Positions 25,151 to 34,370 of a stretch of 64,000 bases of DNA are shown in pieces (the stretch's first letter is position 1; each line of letters opens with the position of its first letter). The position numbers were made by a program, and so were the translations under genes. This DNA comes from Planktothrix rubescens CCAP 1459/22. GTDB lineage: Bacteria > Cyanobacteriota > Cyanobacteriia > Cyanobacteriales > Microcoleaceae. Under the pieces are notes generated by a model. That model had not been told where the DNA came from and ran no database searches. It worked only from the letters and a program-made list of their open reading frames with translations. The stretch is taken from assembly GCA_904830895.1 (NCBI GenBank), contig LR882960.1, forward strand, positions 29,984 to 93,983, given 5' to 3'.

Positions 25151-26896
25151 ATGAAAAATACTTGGATTCTGACAACTGGTAGCAGCGATATTCAATTGAA
25201 TACTGAGAAGCGATGGGATCACTTTTATACAAATGCTAAAAGTGAACTCAGTAATTTTCAAGTAAAACCTCAAGAAGTAGATAAGCCTTCTACTGTTGAA
25301 AATAAAAGCCAAAAACAATATGCTGTTCCTTCTAGGGTTTTAGCTAAAGTATATGGTAAAGATTTAAAACAGCATTATGATAAATTAATTTTTCCTTTAT
25401 TAGATGGCTTTACTAAAAAATTACAAGATGATGAGATTAAAATTAATCGGGTGATTATAATTTTAACAGATCAAGATAAAATTTTTCCACCCAACAGTCA
25501 GAAGCGAAGTAAGAGATCCCCTTATTGGCAAGATACTTGTGAAAATCAAAGCTTTTATGAGGAGTATTTTAAACGTAATGATTGGTTTCAAGATACGGAA
25601 TTAAGTTTTCTGACCCTTAAACCTGAACTTAAACCTGAACAACACCAAAAAGGATCAGATGACGAGGAAGGATTAGATAACTGGAATAGTGTACTTGGTT
25701 TAGTTGAAACTCTAATTCAAACAAATATTAGTGTAGAATCCGATGAAATAATTTATTTAAGTCACCAAGCGGGAACTCCTGCTATTTCTTCAGCCTTACA
25801 ATTTATAAGTTTGAGCAAATTTAATCAGCAAGTTAAGTTTTTAGTTAGCAATGAATATAAACCTAATGCGGTGGATATTATTGATAGCTCTAACTATTTA
25901 CGAAAACTGCAAATTGAAAAAGCTAAAAAGTTAATTCACGATGGTTTACCAGGTACGGCGTTAGTTTTATTAGAAGGGTTAATTCCTAATGAGTCCGATT
26001 CTATTAAGAAATTAAAAGAATTTGTGGACATTTTTAATATTAAAGCAACGGTTGGTAATAAAGAAGATGAATTTAAACCTAAAAACGCAATTGAACGAGT
26101 GCGCCGTGCTTTAGATTTAATTGACATATTCTTTAAGCAAGAAAACTATTTACAGGGGATTACTTTATTAATGGCAGCACAAGAAACATTTTTAAAGGCT
26201 GCTATTATTCACTTAGTTAGTCAAATACCTGACAAAACAGGTAATATTAGTTTTGTTGAGCTATTGACTTGGGATGAGACAGGCTTATATTTTAAATCTA
26301 AGACAAGTTTGCTAAATTTGCCTGGTTTTAACTTAAATCAAAATGCAAATTTAGATTTAGCATTACATCTTTCTTTCCCTAAACCTATAAGAGACAGAGA
26401 CATTGATACTAATGATAAAGATTTCACTAATTTTTTTGGAAGCTATTTATATCAGTCTGATAGAAACTGGCATAATGATTTTACTTTAAATTATATTTGC
26501 CATCAGCAAAAACGCAAGAACGACTTTCAGTATAACTTAATGAATTTTCGATTATTTCTGTGGCTGCAACGTTTGGCTAAAGAAACACTAAATCTTGAAA
26601 ATTGGGAGTGGAAGTTATTAGAATGGTCTTGTGAATATAGCAGAACCCATGATTTAGATTTAAGAAACCAATATGTTCATAATTTGAGAGGTGGAGAAAA
26701 AAAAGATATTCTTCGTTATCTTATTGATCCAAACAACCAAACTAATATTGACGAAAACCAAAATGTTCAAAAGGTTTATAATCTGAATGTTAAAAAACCA
26801 TTTATTAAAGCTTTGCATTCTCTGGGATTATTAAATGATAACTCTGATGTTAATTTAATTGAACAAAATCTTCAAGACTTAGCTGATCGCTTATAA
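25151..26896 (+). CDS. CARF-HEPN ribonuclease (Csx1/Csm6-like effector)
   Basis: 581 residues. The N-terminus is a CARF ligand-sensing domain: WILTTGSSDIQL at residues 4-15 and the loop SHQAGTPAISSALQF near residue 204. The C-terminal HEPN RNase has the RX4H motif RNQYVH (R505, H510). Such proteins are switched on by cyclic oligoadenylate made by Cas10, whose GGDD is intact in the same locus, and then degrade RNA without sequence specificity. It follows the Cmr operon by 193 nt and ends at a strong terminator. Confidence 0.82.
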   Translation: MKNTWILTTGSSDIQLNTEKRWDHFYTNAKSELSNFQVKPQEVDKPSTVENKSQKQYAVPSRVLAKVYGKDLKQHYDKLIFPLLDGFTKKLQDDEIKINRVIIILTDQDKIFPPNSQKRSKRSPYWQDTCENQSFYEEYFKRNDWFQDTELSFLTLKPELKPEQHQKGSDDEEGLDNWNSVLGLVETLIQTNISVESDEIIYLSHQAGTPAISSALQFISLSKFNQQVKFLVSNEYKPNAVDIIDSSNYLRKLQIEKAKKLIHDGLPGTALVLLEGLIPNESDSIKKLKEFVDIFNIKATVGNKEDEFKPKNAIERVRRALDLIDIFFKQENYLQGITLLMAAQETFLKAAIIHLVSQIPDKTGNISFVELLTWDETGLYFKSKTSLLNLPGFNLNQNANLDLALHLSFPKPIRDRDIDTNDKDFTNFFGSYLYQSDRNWHNDFTLNYICHQQKRKNDFQYNLMNFRLFLWLQRLAKETLNLENWEWKLLEWSCEYSRTHDLDLRNQYVHNLRGGEKKDILRYLIDPNNQTNIDENQNVQKVYNLNVKKPFIKALHSLGLLNDNSDVNLIEQNLQDLADRL

Positions 26897-26921
26897 AACG
26901 CCAAACTTAAAATTTATCAAT

Positions 26922-26959
26922 AAAAAATCCCTGAACTCAAGCTAAGTCAGGGATTTTTT
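26922..26959. terminator. Bidirectional terminator between the CARF-HEPN gene and array 2
   Basis: AAATCCCTGA and TCAGGGATTT arms with a 12-nt loop, A-run before and T-run after. It can end the rightward effector transcript and the leftward pre-crRNA of array 2, whose degenerate end begins 6 nt to the right. Confidence 0.85.
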
Positions 26960-26964
26960 ATTAG

Positions 26965-27465
26965 GTTTTTATTGATTTGCCACCCCAATAAAAGGGCAAC
27001 GATTTTCCTAATCTGGTTTGTGCTGTCATTACCTGGTTTCCATTAATTCGTCATCCCAATCAAGGGGCGACTACTGATGAACAAAACCAGTACAATATCC
27101 AAAATGTTCGTATGTTTCCATTAATTCGTCACCCCAATAAAAGGGCGACACCCAAGCAAACCGAAAGTGGTTTATCGAGGAATTTGGCAACTGCCTATAC
27201 CTGTTTCCATTAATTCGTCACCCCAATAAAAGGGCGACTTGAGGCTTTTGTCCCTATTTTTATTGATGCCTTTGAGTTTCCATTAATTCGCCACCCCAAT
27301 AAAAGGGCGACTAAAGAGGTGTCCCTAATGATAAATACGAAGAATCTTAGTTTCCATTAATTCGCCACCCCAATAAAAGGGCGACAAAATTTTACTGACC
27401 CCATTATCAATCCTCCAAAACCTGAGCCAGTTTCCATTAATTCGCCACCCCAATAAAAGGGCGAC
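26965..27465 (-). CRISPR. CRISPR array 2: 7 repeats of 36 nt, 6 spacers
   Basis: Copies start at 26965 (degenerate), 27036 (variant), 27114, 27203, 27276, 27350 and 27430. The repeat starts GTTTCCATTAATTCGCCACC and ends AAAAGGGCGAC. Left copies carry TCGTCA or other changes while right copies are uniform, so the leader and newest end is on the right and transcription is on the minus strand. The handle end (complement: ATTAATGGAAAC) is shared with the other arrays. Confidence 0.97.
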
Positions 27466-27560
27466 CCCTCCATTTTAAACCCTATATGTCACCGAATGTC
27501 CAGACCCAGTTTGCGAGGCTCAGGAAATCTGACCACTCCAACCCCATGATCACACCCTTT
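27466..27560 (-). promoter_or_regulatory. Leader of CRISPR array 2
   Basis: Contains CCATTTTAAACCC, TGTCCAGA and GTTTGCGAG in the same order as the sequence beside array 1, although the two repeats differ. This implies both arrays are, or were, served by one adaptation machinery. Confidence 0.6.
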
Positions 27561-27656
27561 AAAAACCCGTCAAACCCTTTCCCCATCGACTATCGAGCCT
27601 CCTAACGATACCATCAACATTGTAGCCATTTTACCGCAGCCTCGCAAACCTATCCA

Positions 27657-27848
27657 TCAACGCCTAAAAAATACAATTGCAATTAATATCCCCACTAAAA
27701 AAAGGATGATAAAATCCAACACTTCTGACTTTTCTTTCTTTTCTAAATCCCGTTTAATTCCACACTTGAGACAAACATATTGATCCAATTGATGAGGATT
27801 TTGAACAAAAGGACAATAGTAACCATTTTTCACACATTCTTCCGACAT
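27657..27848 (-). CDS. Small zinc-ribbon/membrane protein
   Basis: 63 residues. Cysteines in MSEECVKNGYYCPF and YVCLKCGIKR could form a zinc site, followed by a charged helix and one C-terminal transmembrane segment (DFIILFLVGILIAIVFF) ending in RR. The ribosome site GGGAGGAAG lies 5-6 nt before ATG, which supports translation. It lies inside the CRISPR locus, between array 2 and the broken WYL region; any link is unproven. Confidence 0.6.
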   Translation of the reverse strand: MSEECVKNGYYCPFVQNPHQLDQYVCLKCGIKRDLEKKEKSEVLDFIILFLVGILIAIVFFRR

Positions 27849-28177
27849 TCAAACTTCCTCCCACAATCAAATTCAGGTGATTAATAAGGTTCGTGAATTT
27901 AACCCTTTCCTCTCCCGTCACCAAAGGTTTTAGATATTCCATAATTGGTACAGCCATGTTTGCATTCGGGGAAGTCCTCCAACGTTAAGGTAAAGTCGCG
28001 TATAATTCTATTGTTATTATGTCTGAGGGTGAGAAAACAGCAAGGGGGTTTTCATACTATTAACGTTTTGAGACGGGAAAATTTACAAGAAAAAAGGTAA
28101 AAATGATAAAACAGGTAATGGAAAACAGGATTTACAGAATTTATAGGATAGACTCTTAAACTTATGTTTTTTAAACG
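27849..28177. other. Intergenic with a possible gene scrap
   Basis: On the minus strand, 27845-27957 reads MAVPIMEYLKPLVTGEERVK and continues to INHLNLIVGG, natural-looking but running out of frame into the next gene; perhaps the start of a lost gene. Nothing else is clear. Confidence 0.3.
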
Positions 28178-28818
28178 ATGTTAACCACATTCTGATCGGG
28201 GGTTCCCAGTAGCGGTAAATCAACCTTTGCTCAACATTTAGCCCAGTTAGATCAACGCTATTGTATCGTTTCTACCGATGATGTTCGTCGAGATTTGTTT
28301 GGAGATGAAAGTATCCAGGGAGACTGGAAGCAGATTGAAAATTGAAGTGCTAAACCAGATTAAAAATGCGATCGCTTCAGGAAAACTAATTATATATGAC
28401 GCTACCAATGTTAAACGAGCTTGGCGACTGAATTTTTTACAGAAAATAGCCATTACTTTAGAAAAAACATTCAACTTGGATGGGTTGGCATTTAACAACT
28501 CCCATAGAAACCTGCAAACAGTGGAACCAAAAACCGTCCCCGTCAAGTTCCTAATGCTATCATTGATCAATTTACTCAATTTCTGACTATTTTTCCGGCC
28601 CGATATTACAGAAGGATTTATTGGTATTCAACAAATTAATATTGCCGAATTATCCTTAACCTTATCCGAAATTCAGGAGATTTTAACAGGGTTCTCTCGT
28701 TCTTATCAAACTCGCCAAAGTCGAACCGCTAACTATACCCTCCATCCCTATTCTCGATTAGTAGATTTTGAACGATTAATTTTTTTAATTTCCCTAATTA
28801 TCCAATATCCAGGGTTGG
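28178..28818 (+). pseudogene. P-loop (polynucleotide-kinase-like) domain, frameshifted
   Basis: ATG 28178 is followed within five codons by TGA, then the same frame reads GVPSSGKSTFAQHLAQLDQ (Walker A) and STDDVRRDLFGDESIQGDW before another stop. The sequence continues in other frames as IKNAIASGKLIIYDATNVKR, TTPIETCKQWNQK, VPNAIIDQFTQFL and DITEGFIGIQQINIAELSL. At least three frameshifts and one stop separate these pieces. Together they look like a kinase of the T4-PNK/AAA type fused to, or just before, the WYL regulator that follows. Confidence 0.8.
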
Positions 28819-30283
28819 GTGAACTGCACGAAACCGCACCCCATAAACTACAAGAAATTTTTTGATAGAGTTCCTCCCTTTAATACAGAAATCGAAGAAA
28901 TTTGTGGGGTGATAGCTTATCTCAATGGAGAAGTGTATAGCCACCCAGACGCAATTCAGAAAGATTTATTATTCCTAGAACAGAATGGGATTTTTTGGGA
29001 ATCTCAGACTCAAAAGCTAACTTACAATTAGAATTATTATCAGAAGGAGAAGTTGCTCAATTGAAAACTCAAAACACAGCTTGGCATCGCTATTCTGATT
29101 TAGAACCATTTGAACGGTTAATGAAAGTAATTCGCTATATTGCTCATCATCCTTTTCAAACCCATACAAAACTTGAAACAGATTCAAACTCAAAACGAAA
29201 AACTCAAAAAGATTTAATCGAAAACCTGCAAACTGAAGCAAATCTGATCGGTCATTCCTTAGATAGTTTACAGCGAGATATAGAAAAAGTTTTAAAACCC
29301 TATGGAATTTTACCCCAGTTTAGTTTAAAACGGGGTATTTATGGGAAACAGGTATTTTTTCTGAGCTTGAATTAAAAAAACTCTATGGATTATTACAGTC
29401 TCAAAAGTTCCATTTCGATGATCCGGTTGCAGTGGAAATGATACAATTGTTTCAAAACCGAATTGAGTCCAGTCGTTTACTGGAGTTAGAAACCGTTTAT
29501 CCTACTAGAGTTATTGGAAATCGAGGAATAGTTAACCCCAATACTTTACCCCCATCCGCCTTATTAAGAAACTTAGAACAGCTAGAAACAGCAATTGTAG
29601 AGGGGCAGTTATTAGAATTTCAATTTTTTAGAGATAGTGGACGGTTTCCAGGTCAAAACCTAGAAGGTTTTACCGCTTACCCGTTGCAAGTTGTGTTTCA
29701 TAATATTGCTTGGTATTTAGGTTATGAAATCCAAGATAAACATCGTCAAGGACTTATCAGCTTTGAACGTTTAGATCGTTTATCCCTCGCTAAAATTAAA
29801 GATAAATCTCGTTCTTTTGAAGAACAGCAAGCCGCTTTAGAAAAACTAACAGATCTTTATAAAGCTAGTGTGGGAATTTACTTAGGAAAAAGTGTAGAAG
29901 AACAGCAGAATTTTTTGAGTGCAGATTTAAAGGAACGGAAATCAATCGAAATTCAAGTAGAACTGTGGATGACGGATCAAATCTTTAAGTTTATTAGTGA
30001 AGGAAATCAACGCTTTCACCGCAGTCAAATGAAAATGTCTCGTCGTCCTTATAAAATAGCAACAGAAACAGATAAAACTCTATTTTCTCTAAAACCCAGT
30101 TCCGACCCAAAATTTCCTAATCGGTTTCGGGTGACTTTACCCTGTTGGTCATTGGATGATATTGATTTAAAACGTTGGATTTTAGGATTTGGTAGACAGG
30201 TGAAAGTTGTTAACCCTGAGAAATTAATTATATTAATTCAAGAAGAAGCAACAGCGATCGCAGAAAATTACGAAAATCATTAA
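28819..30283 (+). pseudogene. HTH-WYL regulator, frameshifted
   Basis: Pieces in three frames: EIEEICGVIAYLNGEVYSH (28819-29031), then FERLMKVIRYIAHHPFQTHT with SLQRDIEKVLKPYGI (28995-29375), then the WYL-type ligand-binding region YPTRVIGNRGIVNP, FTAYPLQVVFHNIAWYLGYE (29432-30283). The last piece is 283 codons long and could be translated alone, but it would lack the DNA-binding part. WYL proteins often control CRISPR-cas operons in cyanobacteria, so its decay could have left the locus deregulated. Confidence 0.8.
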
Positions 30284-30312
30284 AAATCAAAAATGTTTAT
30301 TTTCCCCTCCCC

Positions 30313-30341
30313 TTGACAAATTGGAAACCGCCTCTTATATT
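30313..30341 (+). promoter_or_regulatory. Sigma-70-type promoter
   Basis: TTGACA at 30313-30318, 17-nt spacer, TATATT at 30336-30341: close to consensus. It would start about 110 nt upstream of the gene at 30461, leaving a long leader with GC-rich hairpin potential (CGGCAGGGATAAGCCG near 30400). Confidence 0.7.
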
Positions 30342-30460
30342 ACAGAGGTAGGTATCAAGCCTAACCGCACAACCCAAATCCCAAACGCCACTTTTTTTCG
30401 GCAGGGATAAGCCGAAACCCTTCTAAAAAAGGGGACACACTACAAAAGGGGTTGCGGAAG

Positions 30461-30913
30461 ATGAAATATCAACATAGTGATGCTGTTGCGATTGCTCAAG
30501 TTCAAAACAGCCTGTTCGCTCAATATCCAGAACTGCAACAACTGCTCAATACTGGAACTGGTTTCGACTGTCAGATTCAAGTTCTGAATCGTTCTGTGTC
30601 CGTGATTGTCCCAACCACCGTTGATGCTAACGTCCCGGCGGATACTTCCTTCCATGTTGAACAAACAAAACAGTTCATGGCGGAATTGTTCGGGGGGACA
30701 AGTGTGTCTGAACAAGAAGGATTTTACAAGAGTTCCCAGTGGGGAATGATTCGAGAAAAAAGTGTGGTTGTGCGTTCCTACACCACCACAGCAACGTTAG
30801 AGCAACATTTCCCCTTGTTGCTTTGCTTCGTGCGTTACCTGCAAATTCAATTGCGACAAGAAACCATGGGAGTTGAAATGGATGACAAATTCCTAATGAT
30901 TCAGTTTACTTAA
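30461..30913 (+). CDS. Hypothetical soluble protein in the CRISPR locus
   Basis: 150 residues from ATG 30461 (GGAAG just upstream; a TTG three codons earlier is less likely). No membrane segment; mixed alpha/beta with QIQVLNRSVSVIVPTTVDAN, SSQWGMIREKSVVVRSYTTT and FPLLLCFVRYLQIQLRQ. It has its own strong promoter and precedes the membrane-protein gene at 31145. Family unknown. Confidence 0.6.
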   Translation: MKYQHSDAVAIAQVQNSLFAQYPELQQLLNTGTGFDCQIQVLNRSVSVIVPTTVDANVPADTSFHVEQTKQFMAELFGGTSVSEQEGFYKSSQWGMIREKSVVVRSYTTTATLEQHFPLLLCFVRYLQIQLRQETMGVEMDDKFLMIQFT

Positions 30914-30993
30914 ACTGAATTAAAGGATAGGTTAGTTGAGATCTAGGTTGCAGAATCAGATTTCAATTAACCTAATTTCGATAAAATTAAGGG

Positions 30994-31021
30994 TTGACAA
31001 ATGCTCTAAATCTGCTAAGAT
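30994..31021 (+). promoter_or_regulatory. Sigma-70-type promoter
   Basis: TTGACA at 30994-30999, 16-nt spacer, TAAGAT at 31016-31021 (or GATAAT three bases on). It lies ~125 nt before the 31145 gene. Confidence 0.6.
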
Positions 31022-31144
31022 AATCTCAGTTCAATCAAAACTAAATATCTGGTCATACCTCAAGGTTTTAGGCAATTTTTTTTCCTGAATCGAAGTTCAA
31101 CTTAGAACTCGGTTTGGGGCTTAAAAAACTAAAGGGTAGCCAGT

Positions 31145-32371
31145 ATGAACTTCCAAAAACCTGCTTCTCAATCGGTTAACAATTCAGTAAACACCTCTAA
31201 AAAGGTTCAAGATTTACTCCTTTACATTGAGCAAAGCCCTGAATGTGCTCAATTAGTTGAAGAAGCGAAAAAACCTGCTAAAAACACCCAAAATCAACAA
31301 CAAAAACAAGGGCTGATCGAGAAGTTGTTGGGATTAGTAATTGCTAATTCTCAAGACTTTCATGGTCGTGCCATCGTCTCAGAAAATTTAGCAAAAGATA
31401 GCCAATATACAGCCGCTTTAGTGTCCATCAGCAGCTTGCTCAATGCGACTAGCAACTTTCCCCTGCTCTACTTTGCCTTTAAAGATTTGGGAATCCTTGC
31501 AGTTCCGATGACGGCACTGGCTAATGCTCTGATTCTCAAATATACCAACGATTCAGCCGTGGCGACATCTGCCCGTAAACCTCACGGCCGCTCTTGGTCA
31601 AATTGGGCGATCGCAGCCATGCTCAGTCTCAACGCCCTCCAATCTATCGTGGCTGGAGTCGGAACAGAATTGCTACTCAATTCATCCGGTTTAAGCCAAC
31701 TTAAAGCCCAGGAATTAATCAAAGAACAAATTAACCGTGTAGAAACCCTCAAACAAATTGATAGCCCTCAATATAAAGATGCTTTAGCACGATGCGAAAG
31801 TGGAGAAAAAGAGTTAAGTCAACTGGATAAAAGTCACCCCCGATGGCAGTCGCTTTTCGTGCAATTGTATGGCACATGGGAACAGCGCGATCGCAACTGG
31901 GAAAACGTCCCCTTGGAACAATTGCCCTTGTGCCCTCAAGTCGAACGGTTACGCGAAGACGCTTACCAAGCTTATGAAACCGCTAAAGAACAACTGCAAC
32001 AGTCTCTAGGAGTCCGTGCCACGATGGGTAATGACTTAGCCTTTCTGCAACAAAAAATGCCTCTGGTTTATACCCAAAACTTCATCCCATCCGGTGAACT
32101 GTCCTCTGGACTCGAAGCATCTCGGTTAGCAATTCTCAGTTTCATCGCTAAATTGACCCAGGGAGACTGGTCAGGATTAGGATTTCCTCTGTTCTTCCTG
32201 CTGCTATCGCTGATCACCAGTGGTTTCGCCTGTGTGATGACCATTGCCCTAAGCTATCGCCCAGATACCCAAAAATCCTTCAGTGAAGCCGTTCAACTCG
32301 AGCGAGATATCTGGTTAGAAACCCAGCGTCGAGAACTGATGGCTCAACAATACAACGATCTGAATGATTGA
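31145..32371 (+). CDS. Hypothetical membrane protein with a large soluble middle domain
   Basis: 408 residues. Hydrophobic segments at ~95-125 (ASNFPLLYFAFKDLGILAVP region), ~152-175 (NWAIAAMLSLNALQSIVAGV) and ~348-370 (LGFPLFFLLLSLITSGFACV) bracket a charged helical middle of ~170 residues. N-terminal helix resembles QDLLLYIEQSPECAQLVEEA-like repeats (QDLLLYIEQSPECAQLVEEA). Encoded between the Cmr effector genes and cas1-cas2, next to another unknown gene. Function unknown; an ancillary CRISPR role is only a hypothesis. Confidence 0.6.
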   Translation: MNFQKPASQSVNNSVNTSKKVQDLLLYIEQSPECAQLVEEAKKPAKNTQNQQQKQGLIEKLLGLVIANSQDFHGRAIVSENLAKDSQYTAALVSISSLLNATSNFPLLYFAFKDLGILAVPMTALANALILKYTNDSAVATSARKPHGRSWSNWAIAAMLSLNALQSIVAGVGTELLLNSSGLSQLKAQELIKEQINRVETLKQIDSPQYKDALARCESGEKELSQLDKSHPRWQSLFVQLYGTWEQRDRNWENVPLEQLPLCPQVERLREDAYQAYETAKEQLQQSLGVRATMGNDLAFLQQKMPLVYTQNFIPSGELSSGLEASRLAILSFIAKLTQGDWSGLGFPLFFLLLSLITSGFACVMTIALSYRPDTQKSFSEAVQLERDIWLETQRRELMAQQYNDLND

Positions 32372-32430
32372 TTAAATCTCTCCCCGACGTCAATTCCCTC
32401 ACCCACTCAGCAACCCTTGGAGATTCAACC

Positions 32431-33198
32431 ATGAACGGACTACACTCAACTTCCCTCAATGGTATCGCTCACATTCCTAACTCCACACCATCCTCACTCA
32501 TTCCTCTACCAACAAATCAAGGGGAGGAAAAGTTAGCTTACCAGATGCGGTTATTAAGTCTATGGATCAGTAAAGTGAAGCAGACCGGACGAATTGACTA
32601 CCCTGAGTTAGTTCAACACCTTGATCAAGTCCATGAAGTAGAAAATGCACCGGATGGGGCGGTGTTGATGCCGCAGCAGTGCGATGGTCTGGTGCAAAAC
32701 CTGAAACGGGCACAAAGCGATATTCGGGAAGCTGCTGAAGCGATTCAGTTTCACCTTAATGAATTGGCAGGTGCTTTAAAAAATGGTACTTTAAGCAATA
32801 CACAAGAACAAGAGTTGCGATCGCTGATTCGAGAAAAAACCCAACAGTTTCTACAAGGCGTGGAATACCTGCTCGATGTTACTCAACATCATGTCTATCA
32901 ACCTTCCCAACCCTGGAAAAAGTGGATGCGCCGCACAGAAGACACTGAAGCCGAAACAGTCCGTAAATGGATGAATGACCTCAACTACATTCGTCAGTAC
33001 ATCGCACAGCAGGCTCAAGTTGGGGTTTTAGCTGGAAACTGTCAAGCGGGGAATTCCAAAACTCCTGACTTCCGGCGACTCCACAAATACTTGGAAACTG
33101 CACCCGGTTTAGGAGATTTGTTGGGTAACTTTGTACAACGGGAGTTAAACCATAAAGTTGCGGGGGGTGGTAAGTTTGCAATTCCTAAAGGGTACTAA
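32431..33198 (+). CDS. Hypothetical soluble, helical protein
   Basis: 255 residues from ATG 32431, preceded by GGAG; an earlier TTG at 32368 overlaps the upstream stop and would add 21 residues. Helical throughout (VQNLKRAQSDIREAAEAIQF, EQELRSLIREKTQQFLQGVE). It probably shares the 31145 transcript and could be the cytoplasmic partner of that membrane protein. No family recognised. Confidence 0.6.
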   Translation: MNGLHSTSLNGIAHIPNSTPSSLIPLPTNQGEEKLAYQMRLLSLWISKVKQTGRIDYPELVQHLDQVHEVENAPDGAVLMPQQCDGLVQNLKRAQSDIREAAEAIQFHLNELAGALKNGTLSNTQEQELRSLIREKTQQFLQGVEYLLDVTQHHVYQPSQPWKKWMRRTEDTEAETVRKWMNDLNYIRQYIAQQAQVGVLAGNCQAGNSKTPDFRRLHKYLETAPGLGDLLGNFVQRELNHKVAGGGKFAIPKGY

Positions 33199-33234
33199 GT
33201 AGCTGATTAAAAGTTAAGTTAACTGTGGAGATTA

Positions 33235-33274
33235 GGCAATGGGCAATAGGCAATAGGCAATAGGCAATAGGCAG
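33235..33274 (+). repeat. 7-nt tandem repeat (GGCAATA)
   Basis: Five full units and one partial unit of GGCAATR in the spacer before the pentapeptide gene. Such heptanucleotide arrays are frequent in filamentous cyanobacteria. Confidence 0.8.
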
Positions 33275-33300
33275 ACGTAAAGATTAAATAGGAGAAAATT

Positions 33301-33750
33301 ATGACTCAATCTATGGATAATCTAAAAAATGGTGAACGGCTTTCTACAGAAAAGTTTAAAGCTGAATATGCCGAAGGACGGCGAGATTTTAGCTATACAA
33401 ATTTGACTGGAATTAATTTGCAGGGGATGAATTTATGCGAGATTGACTTACGCTATGCAGTTCTATACAAAGCTAATTTGCAAGGTGCAAATTTAAGCCA
33501 AGCCGACTTGGAACGCGCGAATCTCAGCTATGCTAACCTCAGTGATGCTAATCTGAGTTGGGCAAATTTGAGTGGCACAAATCTGGCCCATACAAAGTTA
33601 TGGCATACTAACCTCAGTTGGGCTGATTTGGATGCAGCTAATCCTGAACACGCTCAATTAAAGTTAACAACAATTACAGCAGTACGTCTTCCTTGGGGTG
33701 TCTACATTATCAGTCATAAAAAAGCGAAAAAGGAATTTAACGAGAATTAA
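33301..33750 (+). CDS. Pentapeptide-repeat protein
   Basis: 149 residues. From ~residue 30 to 115 the sequence is made of A(D/N)LxX pentapeptides (ANLQGANLSQADLERANLSY and following), forming a right-handed beta helix. The AGGAG site lies 8 nt before ATG. Pentapeptide proteins are abundant in cyanobacteria and mostly of unknown role; some mimic DNA. Confidence 0.85.
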   Translation: MTQSMDNLKNGERLSTEKFKAEYAEGRRDFSYTNLTGINLQGMNLCEIDLRYAVLYKANLQGANLSQADLERANLSYANLSDANLSWANLSGTNLAHTKLWHTNLSWADLDAANPEHAQLKLTTITAVRLPWGVYIISHKKAKKEFNEN

Positions 33751-33754
33751 AACA

Positions 33755-33782
33755 TAAAAACTCTCCCCATTTTGGGGAGGGT
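33755..33782 (+). terminator. Hairpin after the pentapeptide gene
   Basis: CTCTCCCC and GGGGAGGG arms with a 4-5 nt loop followed by TT; likely terminator, although the T-run is short. Confidence 0.6.
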
Positions 33783-33830
33783 TAAGCTATTACCCATTTA
33801 CACTAAACTTGATAACTTAATAACAGCTTA

Positions 33831-33904
33831 ACAGTCATTAACTGTCATCCTGAACGCTGAACAGTTTAACTATTATTAACAGTCATTAACTGTCATCCTG
33901 AACG
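33831..33904. repeat. Two direct copies of a 26-nt repeat
   Basis: The 26-nt unit starting ACAGTCATTAACTGTCATCC occurs at 33831-33856 and 33879-33904. The second runs into TGAACGAAGTGAAGGATCT, a dispersed repeat common in cyanobacteria. Confidence 0.75.
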
Positions 33905-33943
33905 AAGTGAAGGATCTCTATGGGGTCTGGAGGAATAGTCCCC

Positions 33944-33973
33944 TGTAGAGACGTGCCATGGCGCGTCTCTACA
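33944..33973. repeat. Dispersed 30-bp palindrome
   Basis: TGTAGAGACGTGCCATGG and its near mirror form a palindrome ending GTCTCTACA. It is of a type scattered in many cyanobacterial genomes and can fold as a hairpin between the convergent pentapeptide and cas2 genes. Confidence 0.75.
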
Positions 33974-34010
33974 CGATACGAATGCGTAGGAAACATTGAA
34001 GGATGGAATA

Positions 34011-34289
34011 TTAGACAATAAAAGCAGAATCATCAATTTTAAACTCAGGTTTAAATCCTAAAACGAGAACTTTATTTCGGCTGCGTTTAGAAAGGGGATA
34101 AAATCTGAGTTGATCTTCAATGGGGTTTAACAATTTAAGCAAATATTTTTGAAGTCGTTCATATTGTTCCTGATTTAAAACCGCTTCAAATACTGACTTT
34201 TGAACTCGCCATCCGTAAAGTTCTAACAGTTTTGCAACTTTGTTTCGACGACGATCATCAACGATATCGTAACAAATGAGATAAAACAT
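34011..34289 (-). CDS. cas2: CRISPR adaptation protein Cas2
   Basis: 92 residues. Starts FYLICYDIVDDRRRNKVAKL, the ferredoxin-like Cas2 strand with the conserved Asp after YDI, and continues GWRVQKSVFEAVL. Bridges two Cas1 dimers in the spacer integrase. Encoded 81 nt after cas1 on the same strand. Confidence 0.93.
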   Translation of the reverse strand: MFYLICYDIVDDRRRNKVAKLLELYGWRVQKSVFEAVLNQEQYERLQKYLLKLLNPIEDQLRFYPLSKRSRNKVLVLGFKPEFKIDDSAFIV

Positions 34290-34370
34290 AGGACAGGGAA
34301 ACTAGAGGGTTAAAGTCCCCCTTTCCAAACAGGATTTAGGGGGAGCTAATTTTAGGAAAAAATAAGGATT

